Shown one piece after another: positions 49,845-61,000 of a DNA stretch of 64,000 nt (positions are counted from its first letter, which is position 1; every line of letters begins with the position of its first letter). Origin of the DNA: Balaenoptera acutorostrata. Lineage: Eukaryota > Chordata > Mammalia > Artiodactyla > Balaenopteridae. A program made the position numbers and the translations under genes. Location of the stretch: assembly GCF_949987535.1 (NCBI RefSeq), contig NC_080079.1:4468001-4532000 (forward strand), written 5' to 3'. The notes under the pieces were generated by a model that made no database searches, was not told the origin of the DNA, and saw only the letters and a program-made list of their open reading frames with translations.

Positions 49845-50310
49845 GCCCCAACTTTTGGTCTCAGGGTCCCTTTTCGCTCTTAAAAATCACTGAGGACCAC
49901 TAAGAGTTTTTGTTTATGTAGGTTATTAACTGAATATTTTTTAAAATTTCGTTTATCAATTCATTTTAAAGCAATGATGAACCCATTTCATGTTTCACAT
50001 AGAAACATATTTTTTTAACGAAAAATACCTCTATTATCCAAAACAAATTAGTGAAAAGAGCAGCATTATTTTATATTTTATATAAAATATATATTTTACT
50101 AAATCAGGTATCACAGCAAATCTCTGTGATACCTGATTTAGTCAAAGACAGCTGGATTCTCACATCTGCTCTGCACAGGGGAAATGCCACTCTCCACGCA
50201 CGAGAAATGAGTGAAAAGGGCAAGGACCGTCTGTTATTACAAAGGTGGTTTTGACCTCATGGACCTCCTGCAAGGATCAAAGAGACCCTCGGGTCCCCAG
50301 AACAGCAGCT
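49845..50310 (+). mobile_element. Old DNA-transposon-like repeat carrying a hairpin
   Basis: 'tttggtctcagggtccctttt', 'aatcactgaggaccactaagag', 'cagctggattctcacatctgc' and 'gggtccccagaacagcagc' match a common mammalian MER1/hAT-type repeat from memory. A perfect inverted repeat at 50098-50142 is not part of the family as I recall it. Confidence 0.55.
50098..50142. repeat. Perfect 19-bp inverted repeat with 7-nt loop
   Basis: Left arm ACTAAATCAGGTATCACAG (50098-50116), loop CAAATCT (50117-50123), right arm CTGTGATACCTGATTTAGT (50124-50142). Every base pairs. A separate 20-bp AT palindrome lies just upstream at 50072-50091. Confidence 0.98.
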
Positions 50311-51009
50311 CCCGATGAAGGAAGGCCAAGCTCCAAAGGTGTGGAGTGAGCTGGAGGGCGGACATCCCCAATTCACTTCGTACCACGAGGGCCTGCAGAA
50401 GCTCTCTCCTCCCCCTGTCCCATCACGCACGTGGAGGAACTCTGTGGCTAATTATTTTACAATTCATCCATTTTGTAGTGCATCAGGTTTATTAATTAAA
50501 GAATTTTTTCTAAGAGGAAAACATTGTAAACCTATATGTATGGCAATAGCAGAGATTAAATAAATTATGGTTTCTAAAGCCGAATACTTTGCCATCATCA
50601 AAAAGAAAGAAAGGAGGAAGACGTACTCAATATTAATATCCTCGGAGTTTGTGAAGCAGAGAATACAAAGTACAGAACAATGTGTATATTATGATAGTCT
50701 TCGTGCGTTTTTATAAGAGAATAATGCATGTGTAACTGGGAAAAGACACAAGAAATTGCTTACAACAATTGGTTATTTTTAGGAAGATAAAGGAATTTTA
50801 AAAAATTGCAAACCTTCCAGCAATGAGTAACATATTATGTACCACTGTTAACTGTACAATTGTATTTGGTCCTTAGAGAAAAGAAGTCAAGAAGGGTTTC
50901 GCGGCGGAGGGACCCTGTTGCATTTCAGTCCCGTCGGTGCCGTGGAATTTGATGACCCTCAGGTGGGCGTCTTCCGCGGATGCACCGGAGCCAGCCTGGC
51001 CGAGCCCGT

Positions 51010-51167
51010 CCGCCCCGCCCCGCGGAGCCCGTCCCCTCTTGCTCCGCCCCCCCATTCCCATTGGTCTGCCTCCTCTCCCCTGCGCCCAATCGCAGCGCTT
51101 AGCGCCAAATTTGAATCGATGTTATCATTTGAATCTGGAGGGCGCGGCGGCGGCGGCTTTCCGCGCC
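51010..51167 (+). promoter_or_regulatory. MKI67: MKI67 core promoter: GC boxes, paired CCAAT, CDE/E2F and two CHR elements
   Basis: In order: Sp1-type GC boxes at 51010-51022 and 51042-51052, an inverted CCAAT box (ATTGG) at 51060-51064, a direct CCAAT at 51086-51090, an E2F/CDE-like TTAGCGCCAAA at 51099-51109, a CHR (TTTGAA) at 51110-51115, a second CHR at 51128-51133, and an E2F-like TTTCCGCGCC at 51158-51167. TAGCGC and the first TTTGAA are separated by exactly four bases, the classic tandem CDE/CHR layout. CHR elements recruit DREAM for repression in G0/G1 and B-MYB-MuvB/FOXM1 for G2/M activation, and NF-Y on CCAAT boxes cooperates, so late-cell-cycle expression is expected. There is no TATA box. 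Motifs are seen directly; binding is inferred. Confidence 0.85.
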
Positions 51168-51414
51168 AGAGCCGCTAACGCCGGGCACCTCCGGGACGTC
51201 TCTGGGCAGGGCCAGCGGGCCACCGGCGAGGGCGAGGGCGAGGGCGGGGGGAGCGGGGACTGGGGGCCACGGCGAAGGTGGGGGCGGGCCGGAGGACTGA
51301 GGCCCGCTCCCTGCGGCGGAGGTGGACGCGTCGCCGGCCCCTCCCGGTGCGGACTCGGGTTGCTCGCCGACGAGCGGCGGAACCACTGGTGTCGCCCCGG
51401 GAGACTCGTCCTGG
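51150..51414 (+). other. MKI67: MKI67 exon 1 (non-coding, 5' UTR); start approximate
   Basis: The sequence from about 51300 to 51414 resembles the human MKI67 first exon as I remember it (shared 'gacgagcgg' and a 'tcgtcc' segment near the 3' end), followed by a good donor GTGAGC at 51415. The transcription start is not visible and is placed just downstream of the CHR elements. A second possible donor, CAG|GTAAGG after 51678, could give a longer alternative exon 1. No in-frame coding continuation is needed, because the start codon is in exon 2. Confidence 0.6.
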
Positions 51415-51829
51415 GTGAGCCGCGGCCGGGGAGCTTCGGGGGCGGGGGGGGGGGGGGCAGCCGGCCGGGCCGGGGGCCGCGTGGACCACTCGGGGCTCTG
51501 CGGGGACCGGCGGCGGAGCGCGGCCTTGGCCCGGCTCGTCCTGGGCTCTGGCGTGGGGTCTCGGTGGGAACTCCCGGGAGCCCAGAGCCTGGCGGGCGGC
51601 GTCCTGGACGCAGGTCTCTGGGGGGCGCTGGGTGGTGGGCGCAGCCGCGGGCCTGGCTGGGGCTTCCACCGGGGTCAGGTAAGGCGTGGGTCGGGGCGGC
51701 AGGGGCAGCGGTGAATAGTACACGCGACCCCAGTTGGTCACTTACAAGTGACTTCTTAGCTCTTTGCCTTTAGAATAACCCGCACCCCCGCCCCCACCCC
51801 GTGTGTTTTATTTTTGTTATTTTGTTCAG

Positions 51830-51935
51830 TGGCGTGTAAAAGTGCAGTCAAAGGATTGCTTGTAAGTCTGCTTCGGCAAACCTTTTGATGCCTGACCTTC
51901 CGGTACGGATTATAGTCACAATTCCTGTTTAGAAA
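51830..51935 (+). other. MKI67: 5' UTR part of MKI67 exon 2
   Basis: A pyrimidine-rich tract ending TTGTTCAG puts the likely acceptor at 51828-51829. A second AG at 51846-51847 is an alternative that fits human alignment slightly less well. The segment shares 'tacggattata' and 'ctgtttagaaaATG' with the human transcript leader, which anchors the start codon. Confidence 0.65.
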
Positions 51936-52027
51936 ATGGGTCCTACGAGACGCCTTGTTACCATCAAAAGGAGCGGGGTCGACGGCCCCCACTTTCCACT
52001 GAGCCTTCATACCTGCTTGTTTGGAAG
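51936..52027 (+). CDS. MKI67: MKI67 coding exon 1 (gene exon 2): start codon and FHA beginning
   Basis: Encodes residues 1-30 plus two bases of codon 31, starting MGPTRRLVTIKRSG. The start has A at -3 and G at +4, a strong Kozak context. Human Ki-67 has W at residue 2 where this has G. The donor is AG|GTGAGC. Codon 31, the FHA arginine that contacts phosphothreonine in related domains, is split across the following 3.1-kb intron. Confidence 0.95.
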
Positions 52028-55000
52028 GTGAGCCCTGCCCACCCGCGGACAATTTAGACAATTTAGCTTAAAAAAAACCCTCAGTATTACTGATCAGAGA
52101 TTAACAGACGAGATACCCAGCTCTAGGAGTAGTCAGCCCTCGAGTTTGCCCAGGACTTCCTGTGTATTGTCAATGCTACTGGTTGTTTATTATGAGATAG
52201 AATTCGAAGACAATGTTTACACAGTTGTGCTTTTTCAGTCAAACAAAAATTTTTAAATTGATTTGATAAAAATATAACTGGAGAAAAATGTAAAGGATTC
52301 TCAAATCCTGCTTCACTTCACAGACTGTCTTTAGCAAGCCACTGTGTTCATCTGAAATCTCTCCAAACTGGGCATTCCTTGGCTGCTGGGGGATATTATT
52401 GAACAAGTGAAGGAAGGAATCTGTGTATGGCTTGTTGGTCTTTTTGGAAAAATGGAAGTGGGAAGGAAAGTCCTTCTGGTTGTGTTTTGAGAACTTCTCT
52501 TTTGTTGCCTTGGTGGTGGTGGTGGCAGTAACATCTGGTCCCAGTGTAACAGGCACAATGGTGCCTAATCACACCCCCTCTCCTTTTCTAACATGTGATG
52601 GATAAGCTACCCCCCCTGTGGAACCCTGTGTGGTGGAACCCTGACCCCCTTCTACCCGCACCCCGTCCTCCTACCAGCCCCACTCCTGCCATGTTCCACC
52701 ACACTTCAAGCTCTTTCGCACCTTGGTGCTTTTAGCCAGTTCGAACTTTCATCTCGGGAATTTCTCTACCCTCCTACGTGACTGACTGCTTTCCAACTTT
52801 CAGAGACAGGATCCATGTTACCTGAGAAGAAGACTTTACTGAGCCCTGCTCTTGTCTTTCCTAACCCCACACACGGCGATGAGGCTGTGCTTTGTCTGCC
52901 TCACTACAAAGCTCCCCAAGGACAGGGACTGTCGAGTTAATAATTATGTGCTCGGTGTCTGGTATGGGGCCTGGCATCTGAGAGGTGATCACTATTTATT
53001 TAGCACTCTGGCAGTTGTCCAGTCATCACATCAGCTGGAAAACTGAGTTTGGAATCAGTATGCAGCAGTGGTTATCAACTGAGAGCCGTATTGCCCCCCA
53101 GGAGCTATTTGGCAAAGCCTGGAGACAGTTTTTTCATGTCACAGTGTGGGAGGCACACACCACTGGCGTCAGGGAGCAGAGGTCAGGGTTGCTGCCAAAC
53201 ACCCTACAATGCACAGGACAGCTCCCACTACAGAGAACTAGCTGGCCCCAGATGTCAACAGCACCAAGGTTAAGAACCATTGATCTACAGTGATTGCTGA
53301 TGGCAGTCTCCTGCCAAACAGATTCTCAGTTCTAATGAGATAGTCTTTTTCTCTCTCTTGCTGGGATGCTCTGATACCTAAAAATCAAATTCTCTTCTTT
53401 GGCTTAAAGTAGCTGTTCACTTTCCATAGCTCTCTCTTCAAAAGGGAAAAACAAAAAACATTTTGAGGCTTCCCTGGTGGTGCAGTGGTTGAGAATCTGC
53501 CTGCCAATGCAGGGCACGCGGGTTCGAGCCCTGGTCTGGGAAGATCCCACATGCCGAGGAGCAACTAGGCCCGTGAGCCACAACTACTGAGCCTGCACGT
53601 CTGGAGCCTGTGCTCCTCAACAAGAGAGGCCGCGACGGTGAGAGGCCCGTGCACCGTGATGAAGAGTGGCCCCCACTTGCCACAACTAGAGAAAGCCCTC
53701 GCACTGAAACGAAGAACCAACACAGCCAAAAATAAATAAATAAATAAGTAAAATTAATTAAAAAAAAAAAAAGAAACAAAACATTTTGGTACCAAATAGC
53801 AGTAATTCTGTTATTATACTGTAGTGATTAAGTGTATTTTTATGCGAGATTTTATAATCCAGAAACCCACTTGTAAGTGTTTGGTCATGATACAGGTAGG
53901 AAGGGATATTCTTAGACTCCAGAGGTTCGTATTGAGTACAGAGAGGAGGCATACAGTCTGTTCAAACGTGTAAAACCACAGGATGGTAACAGGAACACCA
54001 GAGACCCAAAGAGCCTTGCTAAGGGCATCTTTGATTAGTTTCTGTGTGGGTTTGGGAATTCTCCCTTCAGCTGTTTCCTGCTGATGTTAGTTTTCTGTAA
54101 AAAGACAGGTTGCATCTAGATAATTTGTTGTTGCTTGTAGATTAGTGTCTGGAATGATAGGAGGCTTGTGACTCTGTCAGTTAATAATGTGGTTTATTTA
54201 TTTATTTATTTTTGGCTGCGTTGGGTCTTCGTTGCTGCATGTGGGTTTCCTCTAGTTGTGGCGAGTGGGGGCTACTCTTCGTTGCCATGCATGGGTTTCT
54301 CTTTGCGGTAGCTTCTCTTGTTGTGGAGCACGGGCTCTAGGCACACGGGCTTCAGTAGTTGTGGCTCACGGGCTCTAGAGCGCAGGCTCAGTAGTTGTGG
54401 CGCACGGGCTTAGTTGCTCTGCGGCATGTGGGATCTTCCCAGACCAGGGCTCAAACCCATGTCCCCTGCATTGGCAGGCGGATTCTTAACCACTGCACCA
54501 CCAGGGAAGTCCCAATAATATAGTTTTAAAACAATAAAAAGCTCACAAGTTATGAGCATTTACTGTGTGCCAAGCAAATGACAGACATGAGCAACTCATT
54601 TAATTTTCTGAAGAACACCATGAAATGTTTGCCAATGGAGTCCTCTTTGTATATGAAGAAACTGAGACACGGAGAGGCCCTAGCATGAAATAACAGCACT
54701 TTTGGTGATGATTACACCTTTAAACATACATAGCATTACCAATAAACATACATAAACCTTTTTTATAGGAAAAAAAAAAAAAGCACAGAGTACAAACAGT
54801 AAGTATTCTCCAAACTGATGTAAAATACTCCTTTAGTTGGATCTTATAAGCATAGATATTTTAGTGAAAGGCAATTCAATTTTCTAATATTTTCCATTAT
54901 AATTATTTTTAAGTACTCTAAGTTTTAATGATTTAAAATAGTTGCTTATACAATACTTATAAAAATTGTGGGCAAAATGCAAAGATCATTTACATTGCCC

Positions 55001-58000
55001 AGTCTGTCTTTCCTTTATGTCATTACATTTACAGATCAAACATAGAGTCAGATGCTGTTTTATTTTGAATCACTGATGTAAGTTTTTTAAATTGCAGCAA
55101 CCTAAAAAGTCTTTATTCTTTTGAATTAAGGGGCATCGAGTGTGACATTCGTATTCAGCTTCCCGTAGTGTCCAAACAACACTGCAAAATTGAAATCAAT
55201 GAGCAGGAGGTGAGTGGGGTTTTGGAAGTCTGTTTTTTAAAACTTTTCACTTTTTATCCATTTATTAGTTTACATGTTTTCCTCTCTTTTCTACTTGTAG
55301 GCAATATTGTTTAATTTCAGTTCCACAAATCCAACACAAGTAAATGGATCTACTTTTGATAAACCTGTACAGCTAAAACATGGAGATGTGATAACTGTTG
55401 TTGATCGGTCTTTCAGGTGGGTAAGAATTAAATGGGCTGAAAATAAATCGACCTTCTGATTCACCAAAAACTAGCCTCACAGTTCATCAGTGATCCTTCT
55501 CTAATGCGGGTGAATGTCAACATGTTTGAGGTTGCCATTCCCAACACAGTCTTTATCTAAATTCATATGGATCTAGAAGGAATGGCAAGTGAGGTTTATT
55601 GTGTGCTCCAGCTCAAAGATTTGAGAGCACGTAACTATGCCAAGGTGGCCAGGTCCTAAAGGAGTTTCATTTGGTTGCAAGTGTTGTGAAACTGCATTCA
55701 TTTTACTTTTTTTATTTTAAAGTAAAATACACTCATAGAGAAAGTTACAAAACGAGATGTATGACCCAACTTACCATGAAGTGACCAGTCTTGTGATCAT
55801 CACCCGTCATGGACCGAATTGTGCTCTCCCTAAATTCCCAAGTTGAAGTCCTAACCCCCAGCTTCCTGGAATGTGGCTGTCTTTGGAAATAGGACCTTGA
55901 AAGAGATGATTAAGTTAAAATGAGGCCATTAGGCTGGGTCCTAATTCTATCCGAGTGGTGTCCTTATAAGAAGAGGAGATTAGGACACAGAAGCCAGGGC
56001 AGCAGGTGTTCAGAGAGATGACCATGCGAAGAGGCAGCGGAGGGCAGCCGGAGCCAAGGAGAGAGGCCCCGAGGAAGCCAACCCTGCCGACACCTTGATC
56101 TTGGACTTCCAGCCTCTGGAACTGTGAGAAAATAAATTTCTCTTGTTTAAGCCACCCGGGGTGTGGCATTTTGTTATAGAACTAATACACCACCCAAGTC
56201 ATAAACAGAGCATTTCTGGAAGTGTCTTTCATGCATCTTCTAATTATTACTTCTTCCCCGCACCAAGTAAACCACTAATGTGGCTTTTCTGATAGCATGA
56301 AAGTCTTTAGAGTTCTACTACCTAAGCATGCATCTCTAACTGCTATGGTTTTGTCTGCCTTTATTAAACTCCATAAATTAGTAACTGAGTTCTGCTCTTA
56401 CGGTTGTGGGATTCATAGCATGGATGGGATGGATGGATTCATCCCAGTTTGTTCCTTCTCACTGCTTAAAGATTTCACTGAAATAATATCCACAGTTACA
56501 TACACAATTATACACAATTTATTCATTCTGGATGGACATTTGAGTAATTTCCAGTTTCTGAAATGAGTCAGAGCTTGCTTTTTATGATAAGATATGGTTA
56601 ATTTTTTACTAATCTGTCCTGGGTGTTTGGAAAAAATGTGTGTTCCACAGCTGCTGGGCGGAGTGCTCTATCTGTGTAGGTCCATCAGATTCAAATTCCT
56701 GACTCTAGAATCCTAGTAAAATTTTCCCCTGATTCTTAGTTACCTGGACAGATAAGCTGAAATCACGCACTGAAGATTTTTTTTTCTTTTTGTTTTTTAA
56801 CTTTGTCAGTTTTTTGCTTCCGATATTTTGAGGCCATACTATGGGTTTAAATTAAGAATTATCTCCTCTTGGCGGATGAAGCTCTATCATGTATCATTCT
56901 GAAATGTCCTGTACCTTTAATAATGCTTTTTTAAAATTATTACTAATTAATTAATTTATTTATTTTTTGGCTGTGTTGGGTCATCGTTTCTGTGCGAGGG
57001 CTTCCTCTAGTTGCGGCGAGCGGGGGCCACTCTTCATCGTGGTGCGTGGGCCTCTCACCGTCGTGGCCTCTCTTGATGCGGAGCACGAGCTCCAGACGCG
57101 CAGGCTCAGTAGTTGTGGCTCACGGGCCTAGTTGCTCCGCCGCATGTGGGATCTTCCCGGGCCAGGACTTGAACCCGTGTCTCCTGCATCGGCAGGCAGA
57201 TTCTCAACCACTGCCCCACCAGGGAAGCCCCCCCCCTTTATTAATGCTTTTGATAAGAGATTTCATACTATAGTTTTGTGTTTTTTTTTAATCACATTGC
57301 TTTCAACTTTCATAATCCTTAAGATTTAGATGATCTTTTGCAACCAGCTGTTAGGTGTACTTTTGTCTATAACTGGTTGATCTTGATGGATTGACCCTTT
57401 TATCATTATAAAGTGTGCAGTGTCTCTGAATAACTTTTATCTTACAGTCTATTTTGTTTGGTATCGGTACAGCCTCTCCACCTCTCTTCTGGTTACTATT
57501 TGCATGGTATATCTTTTCCCATCATTATCCTTTCATCTTGTTTGTGTCTTTGACTCTAAATTGTGTCTCTTGTAGGCAGATATAGTTGGATCATTTTTGT
57601 CATCCATTCTGCCAAATGGAACTCCATCTTCATTTCTGCCTTCATTTGTATTAAATAGATATTTTCTAATTTGAATATCCTGGTTGTTTCTTTTTCTGTG
57701 CTTTTTGTGAATTTGCCTTCATTTTTAAAGGGTATTTTTTATTGGCTAGAGAAATAAATATTATTTCTAGGTAGGAAATATTTGATAAGGAATGGAGAAC
57801 AGAAATATGTCCCCCAAATGAGATGCTGCTCAAATTAAGATTAGTTGAGATGACAAAATACCTCCAACAAAGACTAGGACATGGGTCATAGGAAGAAGGG
57901 CTTGATTCAAAACTCTGGTACCATGAGAAACAATTCCAGACGCTTGGCTGCTTCAGAGCTTACTTAGGTGGCATCTAAATTCGAATCAGGCTGTCTCACC

Positions 58001-61000
58001 GAGGTACCCGAGTTCAGTGTGTGTTATAAAAGGTTGTTCTATGAATGGATACCTGAGGTCTATTAGAACAACCATGTCTCTTGCTAAATATCTTTGCGTC
58101 TTGCTAAAATGTGCCTGTCTTTGTTCAGATACAGATGGAGTAAGTGGGAAGCTGAAAAGATCATAGTGATCTTAAAGTATAGCTCTGTGGTTACCCTGTG
58201 GTGAATGACAACACAGAGTGATAAAGGTGTCAGATGCCACCCAGCTTCTTGGTTGACCTTCCAAGCCATCAGATGATTTCCATGAACAAAAACTAGCAGA
58301 CACCGGGTTTTGCTCTCTTGCGCAGTTGGTTCCAACACAGGAGGTGCTCAGGGAAGTTGTTGAATCTTACAGAACAGTCAGAGTTCAGAAATTCTGGTCC
58401 CAACCTCTGACCGTGGTGTTCCGAAAGAAACCAATTTACCTAAGTTTTTAGCGTGAAAACACTTTCCTAATTTCTTTCCATGAATAAGGTAATATCTTGA
58501 ATAAAACCTGATCTTTGTTCCTTGCTCCTTGGACATTAGTCAGATGTGGAAGTTTTATCATTGGTTACAAATCTTTAATCTGAATATGTGCCTGTCATTC
58601 TGTGCACTTCAGGTATGAAAATGAAAGTCATCAGAATGGAAGCAAGTCACCTGAATTTCCAGGACAAAGATGGGAACAGGTGATGGGGGATATTATGGAA
58701 CTTTGGGCTCTGATTCTTTTGCATGATGATATGAAATCATTTATATGCACTTTGACACTGATTTCTCACAAGGGAGAACGACTTACCAGTTATAGTAGGA
58801 AAATGTCACTAAGGTAGTAAAACAAGTTAAACTTAGGTATATTAAGATAATTTAAACTATCCTTCCTCTTTTATTCAAAATGAGAGTACTAGGTGTTACA
58901 CTTTGGGCCCAAAGTCTCCTAAAGTATCTCACAATATGATTTCGCAAACCTTTGGCTAGGGCAACGCTGACGCAGAACTCAGATTCTAGAACCACATGAT
59001 CTGGCGGCTCATTTTTTGTCCCATTGTACTCATCGGTCTTTATTCATCCAAAATAATCACATCAGAGTTGTAGGTACCAATGATGCGTCCCAGTTTTGAC
59101 AGACAGATGACCCACGACACTGGAGGAGAGTTACTGCCCTGTGTTTATCAGTGGAGAAAACATATTCCAAACGGCCCACCTTATTAAATTGCAGTCTGGG
59201 CCCATTCCGGGAGATTTAGTAGGACTTAGAAGGTTCTGGGTTAATACTGAGACGTCTTATCCTTGTTACTTTTTATGAAGCTACTCAAGCTATTCTCTTC
59301 TGACCAGGTTGGAATTCCCTGGCTTAAGAGTCTTAGCACAGATCCTCCTGAAATCAGCAGTGGGCTCTGCATATGAAGTTCCCTGCTCCTGCTGTGTGCC
59401 CTTGCTTCCCCAGAGGACTAACTTTAATGTCAACCCTGCTCATCAGCTTTGGGGGAAAGCTAGCTTTTGAGGTATCCCACCCACCTACCAACCCAGCTTC
59501 TAACTTGTTAGTAGGTATAAGGAATCCAACCACAAAGCTGGACTATGGGTTAGATAAGAGGTCCCAGTGGTCTATGACCTGTTCGTTATCTGGATTGTGA
59601 TCATGTAAATATTGAAGTTGAATACTTAGAACATGTTATTTGACAGTGATTTTTATGGCTATTGGATATTATAGTACAAAAAATATGGGCTTGTATTTTG
59701 CACACATTTTTAAATTTTAATTCATTTTTATTGTTCAGTCATATGATTCCTTTTGTCAACTTCAGATCGGAAGTTAGAAACCGAGCCCTCACATGGGAAG
59801 TTTGAGAAGCAGCGTATTCAATACCAAGAAATCGGAAATTGATTAAAGAAAGAAGTTAAAGTATTTGCCTTTGGATATATTTGTGATTTTCCCCCCTAAT
59901 AATTCAGAGGATATTATTTTTCCTCCTTTGAAACAATATTGGACTTTTATATCTTACATCTGTGTTATTCTGTAGTTGTTCCTCACCCACTAAAAAGCTG
60001 CCTGGGAAGGAATGTGAAGGCGGCCCAGCAGGAGGGCTGCATCCCAGCCCGTGCTCTGAGGGTACAGGGCCTCTGGGTGCATTGTTTTCGCTTTTGCCTT
60101 AACTTCTGGGCTTTGAGATAAACACTTAGTATCTGCCAGCAATGAGCACACACGCTAAGTGGAGCCCCACTTCACCCACAGGTCCCGTAGCCAACTTTTG
60201 ATAAAACAGTGTAAAGTCAATAGTTCTGTGCCCTTGGTAGGTTCCCAGGTACTGAGTGTGGATGATGTTTACTTTTAGCTTTGATTCTTCTTTCATAGAA
60301 GTTCAAGGAAGTTATAAAAAGTCACTGAGGTTCAATTTAAGCAGTTTTAATCTTCAAGTTTGTTTCCTATTCTATTACTATATTTTTGAAAAATCAACTG
60401 AGAAATGCTTGTGTTATGAGTACCAGCCCAATGTCTTGGGCTCGTTTCTCAAAGTCTCTGAAAGTTCTCTAAGAACAGTTGGGTAGAGAAGGTCATCAAC
60501 AGGAAGAACATTTTAGTAAATATGACTGTCGGTATTTGAAAAGGCATCTAAATTGCTGTTCTTATCTGCCAATTCACAGGAGCCTTCGCGTCGGGTCTCA
60601 AGATCTAGCTTCCCTTCCAACCCTGGTTAGTAGCTTTTTTGGTTTTGTCTGGGGTCCTGTAAGATTGGTTCTCTATGTAGCTTTGTGGTAAGGAAGGGAC
60701 AGACATAGGCAGACACCTGAGTTAACTTTTCTCAAGTGATGTATGGATGCCATATGCTTGTTGAAGGGTCCATGTAGAGACGAAATGTCATGCTCAGTTG
60801 TCCCCCCAATTCTGAGCAGATTGATAGCATTGGATGTCTCCTGTTGGTTATAGGAGGTATAGGAGGCTAAAGTGATTTATTTATTTTCATCATGGAACTA
60901 GTACCAGAATGCCATTATAATACATTTTGGACATTAAGAAATTTGTAGGCTAAGTGAAAGGCTAGGTTTTTAAGACAATTTGAAATAATTTTAAAATGTG

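Larger units (their letters stand above)
50890..51740. promoter_or_regulatory. CpG island over the MKI67 promoter, exon 1 and intron 1
   Basis: The stretch is very GC-rich and dense in CpG, in sharp contrast to the AT-rich DNA on both sides. It covers the cell-cycle promoter elements, the non-coding first exon and most of intron 1. Long open frames on both strands here are a side effect of GC-rich sequence lacking stop codons. Bidirectional transcription is possible for such an island, but no antisense exon is evident. Confidence 0.85.
52028..55130 (+). other. MKI67: MKI67 intron 2 (about 3.1 kb)
   Basis: Interrupts codon 31. It holds an L2-like piece (about 52900-53010), a MER20-type hAT element (53067-53282), two CHR SINEs in opposite orientations (53466-53775 and 54196-54513) and a MIR (about 54540-54690). 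The rest has no recognisable feature. Confidence 0.85.
55417..58612 (+). other. MKI67: MKI67 intron 4 (about 3.2 kb)
   Basis: Contains an MLT1-type solo LTR in sense orientation (55806-56190), antisense L1 pieces (about 56290-56931 and 57252-57730) and an antisense CHR SINE (56932-57236). Positions 57740-58612 show no recognisable element. Confidence 0.8.

Noticed and set aside
50937..51773. 278-codon + strand frame and 188-codon - strand frame (51175-51741) in the CpG island
   Set aside because: GC-rich DNA lacks stop codons by chance. The frames overlap on opposite strands, are low-complexity Gly/Arg/Pro/Ala and cover the MKI67 promoter and exon 1.
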